A program made the translations under genes and the position numbers. Below the pieces are notes generated by a model, which was given only the letters and a program-made list of their open reading frames with translations, ran no database searches and was not told the origin of the DNA. A stretch of 64,000 bases of DNA from DATKYQ01 sp035528415 (GTDB taxonomy: Bacteria; Myxococcota; B64-G9): contig DATKYQ010000025.1 in NCBI GenBank assembly GCA_035528415.1, positions 1 through 64,000 of the forward strand, given 5' to 3'. Shown here one piece after another: positions 8,739-16,615 of this stretch (position 1 is its first letter; each line of letters begins with the position of its first letter).

Positions 8739-10280
8739 GTGACACGCACTGAGACATACATGACGTTCTTCGGCCTGGCGATGCTTGGCCTGCTGGCTTG
8801 CGGGCAGGCGCTGGCAGACACCGATCCATCAGCAACAATCTTCTCGCCCGACAAAATTCTCGAAGTCAATATCGAGATGCGCCCTGGCGATTTCGAGAAG
8901 CTGCGGAACCAGACGCGCAGCGACGAACAGATCACGACCACGCTGCGTGAGCGGCGCAAGCCGCGGCGCGTCTTCACGTATTTTCCCGCCAGCGTCAGGC
9001 TGGCCGGCAGGACGCTCGGCCGCGTCGGTGTGCGCAAGAAGGGATTCTGGGGATCCCTGAGCACCGAGAAGCCTTCTTTGAAAATCAAGTTTTCGAAGTA
9101 CGTAAGCAACCTGCGGCCGTTCGGTCTCAGGCGTCTGACTCTGAACAACGCCCAGCAGGATCCGGCCTACATCGGGCAATGCCTCGTCTACCGCCTCTTT
9201 GCGAAATCGGGTCTGGCTGCGCCGCGCTGCAACTTCGCCCGAGTGCTTGTCAATGGTGAAGATATAGGTCTGTACGTCAACGTCGAGAGCATCGACCGGT
9301 CATTCCTGGAGCGCCGCTTCGTGGCTCCCTGGGGCAACCTGTTCGAGGGCAACATGAGCGATCTACGTGCCGGTTGGATAGGCTCGTTTGTTCGCAAGAC
9401 CAACAAGCGCCGCGGCTCGATCGCGGATCTCTTGCGGCTGGCCGCGGCCGTGCAACGGCCCGAGAAAGATCTTCTTGCGGCGCTCGGCAAGCTATTGGAC
9501 CTGGACGCCTTTTACGGGTACTGGGCGCTCGAGGCGCTTGTCGCCCAGACCGACAGCTATCCCTACAACGGCAACAACTTCTACCTGTACAACGATCCCG
9601 CCAGCGGTCTTTTCCGCTTCATTCCCTGGGGAGCAGACGAGGTAATGCCCGAGTTGCCCCCGGAGGCCGGGACGGTGTACGCCATGAGCGCGCTGCTGCC
9701 CGTGCGCCTGCTGGCTATCGACGCGGGTCGCGAGCGTTACGAGCGCACCCTGCGCGAACTGCTGGACGGGGTCTGGAACGAACAAGAACTGATTGGCCGG
9801 GTGGATCTGATGGCTAAACACATCGAACCTTATGTTCCCACGGGCCGGCGGGACGCCTTCCACCAGGCAATAGACAACATGCGAAGCTTCATCCGCGGGC
9901 GCCGCCGGGTGGTGCTTGCCGAAATCGAGCGCCGCGCCCACCCGCAGCTCGCCCGCGATATCGGCATGTCACGGAGCGTTTTGATCTTCGCGCCGTACTC
10001 GCCCGGGCACACAGAAAAACTGTGCACCATGCTGCGCTCGAAATCCGGCAAGCCATTCCGCATAACCGATCTGGGAGTGCGCTCGCCGGCGCTCAGGGCC
10101 GAAGCCAAAGACGAATCCGACGGTGTCCGTGTGTGCTTAGAGCTTTTCGCGCGGCCCGAAAGGTCCAAGCGCCTGATACGCATCCATACCGACCGGGCCG
10201 ACCAACGGGTACTCATGCTTTCGTTAATGCTGTTGCAACCGTTGGATGTCTCGTTGAGAAGCTACGCAACGGGCAAGTAG
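8739..10280 (+). CDS. CotH-kinase-domain secreted protein
   Basis: 513 residues. An N-terminal hydrophobic segment (LGLLACGQALA) looks like a signal peptide cleaved near residue 27, so the protein is probably exported. The body matches the CotH family: an early strand and helix block, then a catalytic-like segment with NNFYLYNDPASG and FIPWGADE. CotH of Bacillus phosphorylates spore-coat proteins; many non-sporulating bacteria carry secreted CotH proteins of unknown substrate. The start may be GTG 8739 or the in-frame ATG 8760. It lies between two regulatory genes inside the pilus locus and overlaps the convergent kinase gene by 19 bases. A role in modifying pilus or surface proteins is only inference. 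Confidence 0.78.
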   Translation: MTRTETYMTFFGLAMLGLLACGQALADTDPSATIFSPDKILEVNIEMRPGDFEKLRNQTRSDEQITTTLRERRKPRRVFTYFPASVRLAGRTLGRVGVRKKGFWGSLSTEKPSLKIKFSKYVSNLRPFGLRRLTLNNAQQDPAYIGQCLVYRLFAKSGLAAPRCNFARVLVNGEDIGLYVNVESIDRSFLERRFVAPWGNLFEGNMSDLRAGWIGSFVRKTNKRRGSIADLLRLAAAVQRPEKDLLAALGKLLDLDAFYGYWALEALVAQTDSYPYNGNNFYLYNDPASGLFRFIPWGADEVMPELPPEAGTVYAMSALLPVRLLAIDAGRERYERTLRELLDGVWNEQELIGRVDLMAKHIEPYVPTGRRDAFHQAIDNMRSFIRGRRRVVLAEIERRAHPQLARDIGMSRSVLIFAPYSPGHTEKLCTMLRSKSGKPFRITDLGVRSPALRAEAKDESDGVRVCLELFARPERSKRLIRIHTDRADQRVLMLSLMLLQPLDVSLRSYATGK

Positions 10281-11827
10281 AATGCGAACTGGGTGCCGTG
10301 GCCTCGGCGGCTGTATGCCCAGATTTCGCCGCCCAGGGCACTTATAGCCGAATGGCAGATGGCCAGCCCCAGGCCTGTGCCCCGGCCGGGTTCCTTGGTG
10401 GTAAAGAAGGGATCAAAGATGCGTAACAGGTTCTCTTCTTCTATTCCGACTCCGTCGTCGACGACGCAAAACACGACTACTTTGTCTACGGGCCGGAACC
10501 CACTGCCCCCCGCAGGGGGACGGATGGCGTGTGTATCTCCCAGTTTGAAGAACGCGGGTTCCTCCGGTCCGCCGTCCCAAAGTAGTCGCCCGTCGTCGTC
10601 TGCACCCATGACGACCGCTCGCAGCCAGACGCGCCCTCCCTCCCCGCAGGCGTCCAGCGCGTTGAGCATCAGGTTGACCAGCACCTGGCGCGTAAGATCC
10701 GCATCGGTCAGCACCGGAGGCAGGCCGGGCGGTACATCCAGGGTGAACTCAACCGTCTTGAACTTCTTCTGCGGCCGTATGAGCGAAAGGGCGCTTTCTG
10801 AAAGCTCCGAGGGAAGGGCCGGCGCAATCTCCGATCGTCCGGGGCGCGAGTAGGCCAGGAGATCCCTGATGATCATATCGATGCGCACAATTTCACGCTC
10901 GACCCGGGCCAGTATGTCTGCCTGCTCTTTTGCGGGAATCTCCTCGCTGCGCAGCATGCCCACGTAGCCCAGGATGGCCGAGATGGGATTGCCGACCTCG
11001 TGGGCGACGCCGGCCGCGAGTTGCCCGACCGAGGCCAGCTTCTCGGACCTGACCAGGCCCTGCTGCGCACGCTGCAACTCGTTGTTCAGCTTCGCAAGCT
11101 CGGCAATCTTGTCTTTCATGCGTTTCTTGTCATCTTCTATGCGCCGGGCCATGCTCCCCAGCGACGAACCGAGGCGGCCCAACTCGCTGCCGTTGTCGGC
11201 AGCCAGCCAAAAAAGCAAGTCGCCCTCCGGCAGGCGATCGATGTTGCGCAACAGACGCGCAAGCGGCCTGACGATTACCCGGTTGAGCAGCACCCACCCC
11301 ATAAGCGCCATGACGGCGGCCAGCAGGGCTGCATACAAGGAAAGCTGGTAAGCGATACGGGCCGCGATTGCATCGATATCTTCGAGAGGGAATGAGCCGA
11401 CGATCTTCCAGCCGCGAGATGGAAACCGGGCCGTTATCGTCAAGGTTCGTTTTCCCCCGCGTTCCCAGACCGACCAGTCGTCGGCGGGACCGCCGCCGGC
11501 AGTGCGCGAGCCGAAAGCGCCCCACAGCTCGCGGGCGGTGATGCGTGGATCGGATGATCCAATCAACTTGTCTTTTTGATCGAAAATCGTAAGTGATCTG
11601 GTGGAGGGCAGACGTTTGTTCAGTTCAACCAGGCCCGGCGCGCCCGCGTCGTCGAGCAGGCGCGGCACCTGTCTGAGCAGCTTTCGCTGTGAATCGACCC
11701 TCTCCATGACCAGTCCATGGCGGGTGAGCCTGACGGCTGTGTACACCAGCGCCGCGCCCAGCAGGCTCGAAAGCAGCAGCAGGTAAAAAGCCAGTAGAGA
11801 TTTTAGTCCGATTCCCGTCCGGCGCAT
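10262..11827 (-). CDS. Membrane sensor histidine kinase
   Basis: 521 residues. TM1 is at about 9-33, an extracytoplasmic sensor domain at 34-160, TM2 at 161-182, HAMP at 183-240, a coiled linker, and HisKA with phospho-acceptor His276 in VAHEVGNP. The ATPase domain has N-box NLMLNALDA, G1 DDGVGIEEE, F-box FDPFFTTK and G2 GRGTGLGLAIC. The family phosphorylates a cognate response regulator; the orphan regulator at 7284-8675 is the best candidate nearby. It starts three bases after the prepilin peptidase stop, so it belongs to that operon. It differs in architecture from the multi-pass PilS encoded at 23775-25109. Confidence 0.9.
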   Translation of the reverse strand: MRRTGIGLKSLLAFYLLLLSSLLGAALVYTAVRLTRHGLVMERVDSQRKLLRQVPRLLDDAGAPGLVELNKRLPSTRSLTIFDQKDKLIGSSDPRITARELWGAFGSRTAGGGPADDWSVWERGGKRTLTITARFPSRGWKIVGSFPLEDIDAIAARIAYQLSLYAALLAAVMALMGWVLLNRVIVRPLARLLRNIDRLPEGDLLFWLAADNGSELGRLGSSLGSMARRIEDDKKRMKDKIAELAKLNNELQRAQQGLVRSEKLASVGQLAAGVAHEVGNPISAILGYVGMLRSEEIPAKEQADILARVEREIVRIDMIIRDLLAYSRPGRSEIAPALPSELSESALSLIRPQKKFKTVEFTLDVPPGLPPVLTDADLTRQVLVNLMLNALDACGEGGRVWLRAVVMGADDDGRLLWDGGPEEPAFFKLGDTHAIRPPAGGSGFRPVDKVVVFCVVDDGVGIEEENLLRIFDPFFTTKEPGRGTGLGLAICHSAISALGGEIWAYSRRGHGTQFAFYLPVA

Positions 11828-11830
11828 GAC

Positions 11831-12709
11831 TCACTGCCCGCGGATGAAGGCGTAGAACCAGCTTCCCAAAAAAAGGTACTCCACGGCGGCCAGGGCCAAA
11901 AACGGGCCGAAGGGAATGGCCGCCGCCAGAAAGGCGGTCTGCTCTTCTTCTTTTTCTTCTTCTTCTTCTTTTTCTTCCTCTTCTTTTTCTTCCTCTTCCC
12001 ACTCCTCGGGAAGCGGAGGCTTGAGCTTCACGCCGGCCAGCAGCATGATCACGGACGCCAGCACCCCCTGTATCGACGCGAAAAGCAGGACGAAGAGCAG
12101 GCACTGCCAGCCGAGCCAGGCCCCCAGCATGGCCAGCAGCTTGACGTCTCCCATGCCCATGCCCTCGCGCTTGCGGATCAAGGAGTAGCCTCCGGAGAGC
12201 AACAACAGGCCCCCGCCTCCCACCATTATTCCGATCAGCGAATCCTTCCAGAACCCCTCCCACAGAAACGAGCAACCAAAGGCGATGACTATCCCGGGCA
12301 GGCTAATCTGGTTGGGAATAATCCGATGATCGATGTCTATGAAGGTGATCGCCAAAAGCGCCGCCGAGAAGACGAAGTGAACAGCGAGTGCGGCCGAAAG
12401 CCCGAAGCGCCACCACAACAGGACGGCAAGCCCGGCGCTCAGCGCCTCCACCAGCGGGTAGCGCCACGAGATCGGCGCCTGACAGCGCCGGCAGCGTCTG
12501 CGCAGCAAGAAGAAGCTGATGATCGGGATGTTGTCGTACCAGCGAATCAGAGCGCCACAGGCCGGGCAGCTCGAGCGGGGCCGCACGATCGAGCGATCAT
12601 CGAGCGGCAGGCGATAGATGACCACGTTGAGAAAACTTCCCACGGCGGCCCCGAAGACTCCGAGCATGATTCCGATAAATGCCGCCGGCACTGGTAGGTC
12701 GAGGTGCAT
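11831..12709 (-). CDS. pilD: Prepilin peptidase / N-methyltransferase with acidic insert
   Basis: 292 residues from ATG 12709 (GAGGAC upstream), a multi-pass inner-membrane aspartic protease. It cleaves the class III leaders of the pilins here and N-methylates the new N-terminus. The N-terminal domain has the four-Cys cluster CPAC...CRRCQ. The peptidase Asp residues are in ITFIDIDHRIIPN and GMGMGDVKLL. Between two late membrane helices is an insert of nearly pure Glu with a few Lys (about 20 residues, at 11941-12008), which is not part of the family core. It follows a glycosyltransferase gene by seven bases. Confidence 0.93.
   Translation of the reverse strand: MHLDLPVPAAFIGIMLGVFGAAVGSFLNVVIYRLPLDDRSIVRPRSSCPACGALIRWYDNIPIISFFLLRRRCRRCQAPISWRYPLVEALSAGLAVLLWWRFGLSAALAVHFVFSAALLAITFIDIDHRIIPNQISLPGIVIAFGCSFLWEGFWKDSLIGIMVGGGGLLLLSGGYSLIRKREGMGMGDVKLLAMLGAWLGWQCLLFVLLFASIQGVLASVIMLLAGVKLKPPLPEEWEEEEKEEEEKEEEEEKEEEQTAFLAAAIPFGPFLALAAVEYLFLGSWFYAFIRGQ
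11941..12008. repeat. CTT/TTC-rich microsatellite encoding a poly-Glu/Lys stretch in pilD
   Basis: The plus strand is an imperfect TTC/TTT repeat with no G over about 55 bases, which is striking in this GC-rich sequence. On the coding strand it gives GAA/GAG/AAA codons, that is runs of 3-5 Glu split by single Lys. The length is in frame. Such repeats can expand or contract by slippage in three-base steps without breaking the frame. Confidence 0.85.
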
Positions 12710-12716
12710 GCCGTCC

Positions 12717-13406
12717 TCAATAGCACGAAAAAACAAACAAGGCCAAATCCGCGATGCAGCGACCGATGGCCCGGGGCCTCGCGCCCGACCCCTTGCCCGC
12801 CGCACGCGGCCTGTAGGTCAATGGGTGCTGGGCGATAACCTTGCCCGATCTCTCGGCGCGCAGGATGATCTCGGCGGTGGCGAACACGCCGCGGCTGTTT
12901 TGCGCAAGTTCGGAAAACAGGCCGCGCCGCCAGAGCTGCAGGTAGTTGAATTGCCGCACGGAAGAGCCGCTCACGGCGCGCAGCAGGGCAATGTAGGTCA
13001 CAGAGACTATCTTGCGCAAGGTCGAGTAGTCACGGCGATCCGAGCGCAGGCCCACCACCAGGTCGCAACCATTCCGGGCGCGCCACATGCCCGGCAACTC
13101 GTCAGGCTCGCAGGCCAGGTCGGCCGGCAGCAGCATTATCCAGTCGCCGCGCGCCCAGAACAGCCCGCTGGGGATGGCGGCGCCCGGCCCCAGGTTCTTG
13201 GGGTGGCTAATGAGCCTGAAGCGCCGGTTTCTCTTGCAGGCCGCGGCGACGATTGCCGCGCTTCCGTCAGTACTGCCGTCGTCGACAAGCAGAATTTCGT
13301 AGCGCTCGGTGCAAGCGCGGGCGGCACGTTCGATCACGGGAAGGTTGGCCAAGAGGTTTTCCTGCTCGTTGTAAAACGGAACCAGCAGGGTGAGATCGTG
13401 TAACAT
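12717..13406 (-). CDS. Family 2 glycosyltransferase (dolichyl-phosphate-mannose-synthase-like)
   Basis: 229 residues from ATG 13406. The GT-A fold is clear: LLVPFYNEQENL at the N-terminus, LLVDDGSTDGS, the substrate-binding region NLGPGAAIPSG and MLLPADLACEPDEL in the DxD region. GT2 enzymes of this small type transfer a sugar from a nucleotide donor to a lipid carrier or other acceptor. No long C-terminal membrane domain is present; only a short hydrophobic tail (DLALFVFSCY). It sits between the acetyltransferase and prepilin peptidase genes with seven-base gaps, so a role in making a glycan linked to pili or surface is plausible but not shown. Confidence 0.85.
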   Translation of the reverse strand: MLHDLTLLVPFYNEQENLLANLPVIERAARACTERYEILLVDDGSTDGSAAIVAAACKRNRRFRLISHPKNLGPGAAIPSGLFWARGDWIMLLPADLACEPDELPGMWRARNGCDLVVGLRSDRRDYSTLRKIVSVTYIALLRAVSGSSVRQFNYLQLWRRGLFSELAQNSRGVFATAEIILRAERSGKVIAQHPLTYRPRAAGKGSGARPRAIGRCIADLALFVFSCY

Positions 13407-13413
13407 GCGCGCC

Positions 13414-13932
13414 TCAGCAGGGCCGCCGGAGGCTGCGGGCCGGCACACCGGCAACCACGTCGCCCGGCTCGACGTCTTTGGTGACCACCGCCCCGGCGCC
13501 CACCTGGGCGCGGACGCCCACACGGACACCAGGCAGCAGCACGGCTCCGGCGCCGATGTCGGCCCCGTCTTCCACGACGACTTGCGCCGCATCGAGCGGG
13601 GCATCAATGATGGCCGTCAGCGAATCGCCTCCCCGGTGCGCGGAAGAGACAATCTTCACCCCGGGCCCCAGCCCCACCCTCAGGCCCAGGCGCACTCCTC
13701 CGTAGCTGTTGATGAAACAACCCGGTCCGATCCAGCAGCCGTCCCCGATAACCAGAGGCCCTTGCGGATAGGCCCGCAAGTAACAGTCATGCCCGATGTA
13801 GACGCCCTCGCCCAAGCGCACCCGGGCCCCGCCGAAGATACGCACACCCGGTTCGATGACAGTCCCCCGGCCGCAGGCTCCCAGATCTGAAACAGCGGGC
13901 ACACCCTCACCCAGGCCGACCCGATCAGCCAT
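13414..13932 (-). CDS. Left-handed beta-helix (hexapeptide repeat) acyltransferase
   Basis: 172 residues built of hexapeptide repeats (for example IGDGCWIGPGCFI, VEDGADIGAGAVLLPGV and the closing VGAGAVVTKDVEPGDVVAGVPAR). This is the fold of sugar O- and N-acetyltransferases using acetyl-CoA, and the ending is typical of the CysE/LacA/NodL group. The candidate catalytic His is in SSAHRGG. It overlaps the epimerase gene by eight bases, so it probably acts on the same sugar pathway. The exact substrate is unknown. Confidence 0.85.
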   Translation of the reverse strand: MADRVGLGEGVPAVSDLGACGRGTVIEPGVRIFGGARVRLGEGVYIGHDCYLRAYPQGPLVIGDGCWIGPGCFINSYGGVRLGLRVGLGPGVKIVSSAHRGGDSLTAIIDAPLDAAQVVVEDGADIGAGAVLLPGVRVGVRAQVGAGAVVTKDVEPGDVVAGVPARSLRRPC

Positions 13933-14902
13933 TACTCACCTCCAAGGGATCGATCCGCTGCCGGCGGTACCAGTCGAGCGTCAACTTCAGGCCGGCGTCG
14001 AGATTCACGGCGGGCTCGAAGCCCAACAAGTGCCTGGCTTTCGAGATATCCGGAACCCTGACGTCAACCTCCGGCCCGGCGCGCGTCTCGAGCCCGAACG
14101 GCAGCTCCGATCCCGCGAGCAGACTCACCTTCTCGGCCAGCTCGCGTACCGTCAGCGTGGCTTTTGGGTTACCCAGGTTGAACACCTCGCCGACGGCCGC
14201 GGGTTCGGTCATGGCCCGCACCAGCCCGTCGATGAAATCATCCAGGTAACACCAGGCGCGCACCTGGCCGCCGCCGTTTACCAGGTTCAGAGTCCGCCCG
14301 GCCAGCACCCGCGAGACGAAGACGCGCACGGCGCCCTGCCCCGCCTGTCCGGGGCCGTAGACGTTGAACGGTCTGACGATCGTCACCGGCAGACCGTACT
14401 GCTCGTGGTAGGCCAAGGCCAGACGTTCGGCGGCCAGCTTGCCCACCGCGTAGCTCCAACGGGAGACATTCATTCCCCCGGGCACCAGGGCGCGATCCTC
14501 GGCAACTCCCTCCGCCCGCGGCCCGTACACTTCGGAACTCGATACGATTACCACACGTTCGATGCCGTCGCGCAGATTGCATGCCCCGAGGACATTCTCG
14601 GCTCCCAGCATGGCCGTGCGCAGTGTGCCCACCGGGTCTGCGCAGACCGCGTCGACGCCGGCCACGGAGGCCATGTGCACGACGGCGCGGCAGCCATCGA
14701 GCGCGCGGGACACACAGGCCGGATCGCGCACGTCGCCGACCCTCAACTCGACGTTCGGCCGATCGAGCAGCGCGCCGGACGCAAGCGAGTTCCTGCGCAT
14801 GTTGTCCAGCAAGACGACGGGCGTCCTCCCGCAAAGACGGGCCGCCAGCGAGCTTCCCAGGAACCCGGCCCCGCCGGTAATGAGGATGTTCCCTGGCACC
14901 AA
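13925..14902 (-). CDS. NAD-dependent sugar epimerase/dehydratase
   Basis: 325 residues, extended SDR family. The Rossmann motif GGAGFLGSSLA is at 10-20, DNMRRNSL follows the second strand, and the catalytic Tyr-x-x-x-Lys is YAVGK with the upstream Ser in VSSSEVYGP. RPFNVYGPGQ near the C-terminal substrate domain is typical of UDP- or GDP-sugar epimerases. The start is TTG 14902 or the adjacent GTG. It is the first gene of an operon running through acetyltransferase, GT2, pilD and the kinase. Nucleotide-sugar specificity cannot be told. Confidence 0.87.
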   Translation of the reverse strand: MVPGNILITGGAGFLGSSLAARLCGRTPVVLLDNMRRNSLASGALLDRPNVELRVGDVRDPACVSRALDGCRAVVHMASVAGVDAVCADPVGTLRTAMLGAENVLGACNLRDGIERVVIVSSSEVYGPRAEGVAEDRALVPGGMNVSRWSYAVGKLAAERLALAYHEQYGLPVTIVRPFNVYGPGQAGQGAVRVFVSRVLAGRTLNLVNGGGQVRAWCYLDDFIDGLVRAMTEPAAVGEVFNLGNPKATLTVRELAEKVSLLAGSELPFGLETRAGPEVDVRVPDISKARHLLGFEPAVNLDAGLKLTLDWYRRQRIDPLEVSNG

Positions 14903-14924
14903 TGTCTGCCTCAGTTGCCGTGGA

Positions 14925-14943
14925 TTGTCAGCCGCGGTGACAA
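14925..14943. promoter_or_regulatory. Inverted repeat upstream of the pilA sigma-54 promoter, possible activator site
   Basis: TTGTCA, seven bases, TGACAA form a perfect inverted repeat, about 85-100 bases upstream of the -24 element at 15027. That is a normal distance for a site bound by an NtrC-type activator. It also lies just upstream of the epimerase start, so it could act on either direction. The pattern is seen; the binding protein is inferred. Confidence 0.4.
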
Positions 14944-15025
14944 AATTTGTTACTCACGCGAATCACGGTCATGGCCGGAAAAAGATAACAGGGCGGAATA
15001 AAAAGAAATCCAGAAAAATGTCGAA

Positions 15026-15041
15026 CGGCATGATAGTTGCT
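15026..15041 (+). promoter_or_regulatory. Sigma-54 promoter candidate for the tandem pilin operon
   Basis: CGGCATG-ATAG-TTGCT matches TGGCACG-N4-TTGCW at 10 of 12 fixed positions, with GG at 15027-15028 and GC at 15039-15040 (N10). The predicted start is near 15052, giving a leader of about 127 bases to the first pilin ATG. Transcription of pilA by sigma-54 and PilR is established in Pseudomonas and Myxococcus; pilR is in this window. Confidence 0.72.
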
Positions 15042-15178
15042 AGCATAGTTGACAACGACTTGTGTATCAAGGTATTTTCGCAGATCATCATGATGGAAGT
15101 CGAAAGGAGGTGCGGTACGCGGATCGTTTTATGGGCAGATCGAAAAATACTCTTCTACTCACGAGAAAAGGAGATAGC

Positions 15179-15805
15179 ATGCTAATGAAGATCAGAAGGA
15201 AAATTGGAGCAAGGGGCTTCACGCTGATCGAGTTGATGATCGTCGTGGCCATCATCGGCATCCTGGCCGCGGTGGCCATTCCCGCATTCATCAACTACAT
15301 CCGTAAATCGAAGGCCTCGGAGACCAACGAGAACCTCGACAAGTGTTACAAGGGTATCGTCGACTACTACGATAAGCCTCTCGTACGCGCCAACGGAACC
15401 ACTCGTTCATCCTTGTTGCCGGGAGCAATGAACCCGTTGTTCCCCGCCGGCAAGGCCGAGGCAACCCTTGACGGTTCCTCGGATTTCATCGACTGGCCGG
15501 GAGTCAACGCGGCGAATCGCAAGCCCTATAATGATATCAACTGGCTCATCACGGACGCAGTTTACGGAGGCTATCAGTACGACCATAATGGGAACGGCAA
15601 CGCGCCGATGGGAACCGCCGACATTATTCACGCCGACCAAAATACGGGGGCTTTCATCTGCAGGGCCTGGACGGACATCGACAACGACAATGCCACTGCC
15701 TTCTGGTGGAAGGGCTCCTCCTGGCTGGGCGTGGCGAGCGCATTCAGGGCCGGCGCCGTGACGAACGGCTACACGTCAGAGCTGAACCTCGGTGACGACT
15801 GGTAA
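15179..15805 (+). CDS. pilA: Type IV major pilin, copy 1
   Basis: 208 residues from ATG 15179, preceded by AAAAGGAG. The leader MLMKIRRKIGARG is followed by FTLIELMIVVAIIGILAA, a canonical type IVa pilin start with Glu at +5. The C-terminal domain of about 165 residues has Cys in NLDKCYKG and FICRAW, and an Asp-rich segment (DIDNDN). The same NENLDxC...DIDND framework recurs in the next gene, so the two are paralogues. Sigma-54 promoter placement and downstream export genes mark this as the main pilin operon. Which copy is the principal subunit cannot be decided from sequence. Confidence 0.93.
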   Translation: MLMKIRRKIGARGFTLIELMIVVAIIGILAAVAIPAFINYIRKSKASETNENLDKCYKGIVDYYDKPLVRANGTTRSSLLPGAMNPLFPAGKAEATLDGSSDFIDWPGVNAANRKPYNDINWLITDAVYGGYQYDHNGNGNAPMGTADIIHADQNTGAFICRAWTDIDNDNATAFWWKGSSWLGVASAFRAGAVTNGYTSELNLGDDW

Positions 15806-15833
15806 GGGTCCAACGAGGCGGCATAGACCAGCG

Positions 15834-15869
15834 GGAGAGAGACCGGCCTGCACGGGCCGGTTTCTCTCC
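15834..15869 (+). terminator. Strong hairpin between the two pilin genes
   Basis: A 15-bp stem (GGAGAGAGACCGGCC pairing with GGCCGGTTTCTCTCC, one G-U pair) closes a six-base loop (TGCACG), 28 bases after the first pilin stop. No T-run follows, so it may be a partial terminator or an RNA-processing/stability element that makes the first pilin mRNA more abundant than the second. Confidence 0.65.
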
Positions 15870-15916
15870 GTCATTATCGGCGCTGCTTTGCCCTTCGAAG
15901 ACCACGGGGAGAACAG

Positions 15917-16522
15917 ATGACAACCAGATCGGCAAAGAAGATCGGAGCCCGGGGCTTCACGCTGATCGAGTTGATGATCGCCGTGGCCGTCATCGGCATT
16001 CTGGCCGCGGTGGCCATTCCCTCCTTGATCAACTACATTCGAAGATCGAAGGCCTCGGAGGTCAACGAGAACCTCGACAGGTGCTTCAGGGGCGTCGTCG
16101 ATTTCTACCACACGGAAACAACCGACGCGATTGGTCAGAAATCGTCACTCGAGATCCCCGCAGCCATGGCGCAAGTCGGCCCGGGCGGCGCATGTGTCGA
16201 AGCCGGCCTGGATGGTTCCACGGGCTTCATCGACTACGCCGCAGCCGGCGCCCTGGCGGACTACAAGTCGATCAACTGGATAATCCTGGACGCCGTCTAC
16301 GCCTGCTACCGGTATGACGACCTGGGAAACGGCAACAAGGCCATGCCAAACGCCAATGTGATTGCAACCGATGATACAAACGGCATCTTCGTGTGCCGGG
16401 CCTGGACCGACATTGACAATGACCAGAGGATAGCCCGCTGGTACAAGGTCGCGTCCTATTTAGCCAACAGCGGCTCCTTTAAAGCCGGCGGCGTTGCCAA
16501 CGACGGCGCCGACGAATATTAG
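15917..16522 (+). CDS. Type IV major pilin, copy 2
   Basis: 201 residues; GGGGAG precedes the ATG. The leader MTTRSAKKIGARG and FTLIELMIAVAVIGILAA form a canonical pilin N-terminus. It shares much of the framework of the first pilin (RSKASEVNENLDRCF, INWIILDAVY, FVCRAWTDIDND), while surface-exposed parts differ, as expected for paralogues that diverged after tandem duplication. It lacks a promoter of its own that I can see and probably relies on read-through past the hairpin at 15834-15869. It could be an alternative or minor subunit. Confidence 0.91.
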   Translation: MTTRSAKKIGARGFTLIELMIAVAVIGILAAVAIPSLINYIRRSKASEVNENLDRCFRGVVDFYHTETTDAIGQKSSLEIPAAMAQVGPGGACVEAGLDGSTGFIDYAAAGALADYKSINWIILDAVYACYRYDDLGNGNKAMPNANVIATDDTNGIFVCRAWTDIDNDQRIARWYKVASYLANSGSFKAGGVANDGADEY

Positions 16523-16615
16523 CGCCGCAATAGCCGCTGTACCAGAACAACAACCGATCTTGATTCATCCACCCGGCTGTGTTATCTCGCTCCCAGGATT
16601 GGGCGGAGGCTTGCA

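Noticed and set aside
15101..15131. AAAGGAGGT at 15101-15109 as the ribosome-binding site of an upstream leader peptide or longer pilin
   Set aside because: The next ATG is over 20 bases away, the resulting pilin leader would be too long, and AAAAGGAG before ATG 15179 is correctly spaced.
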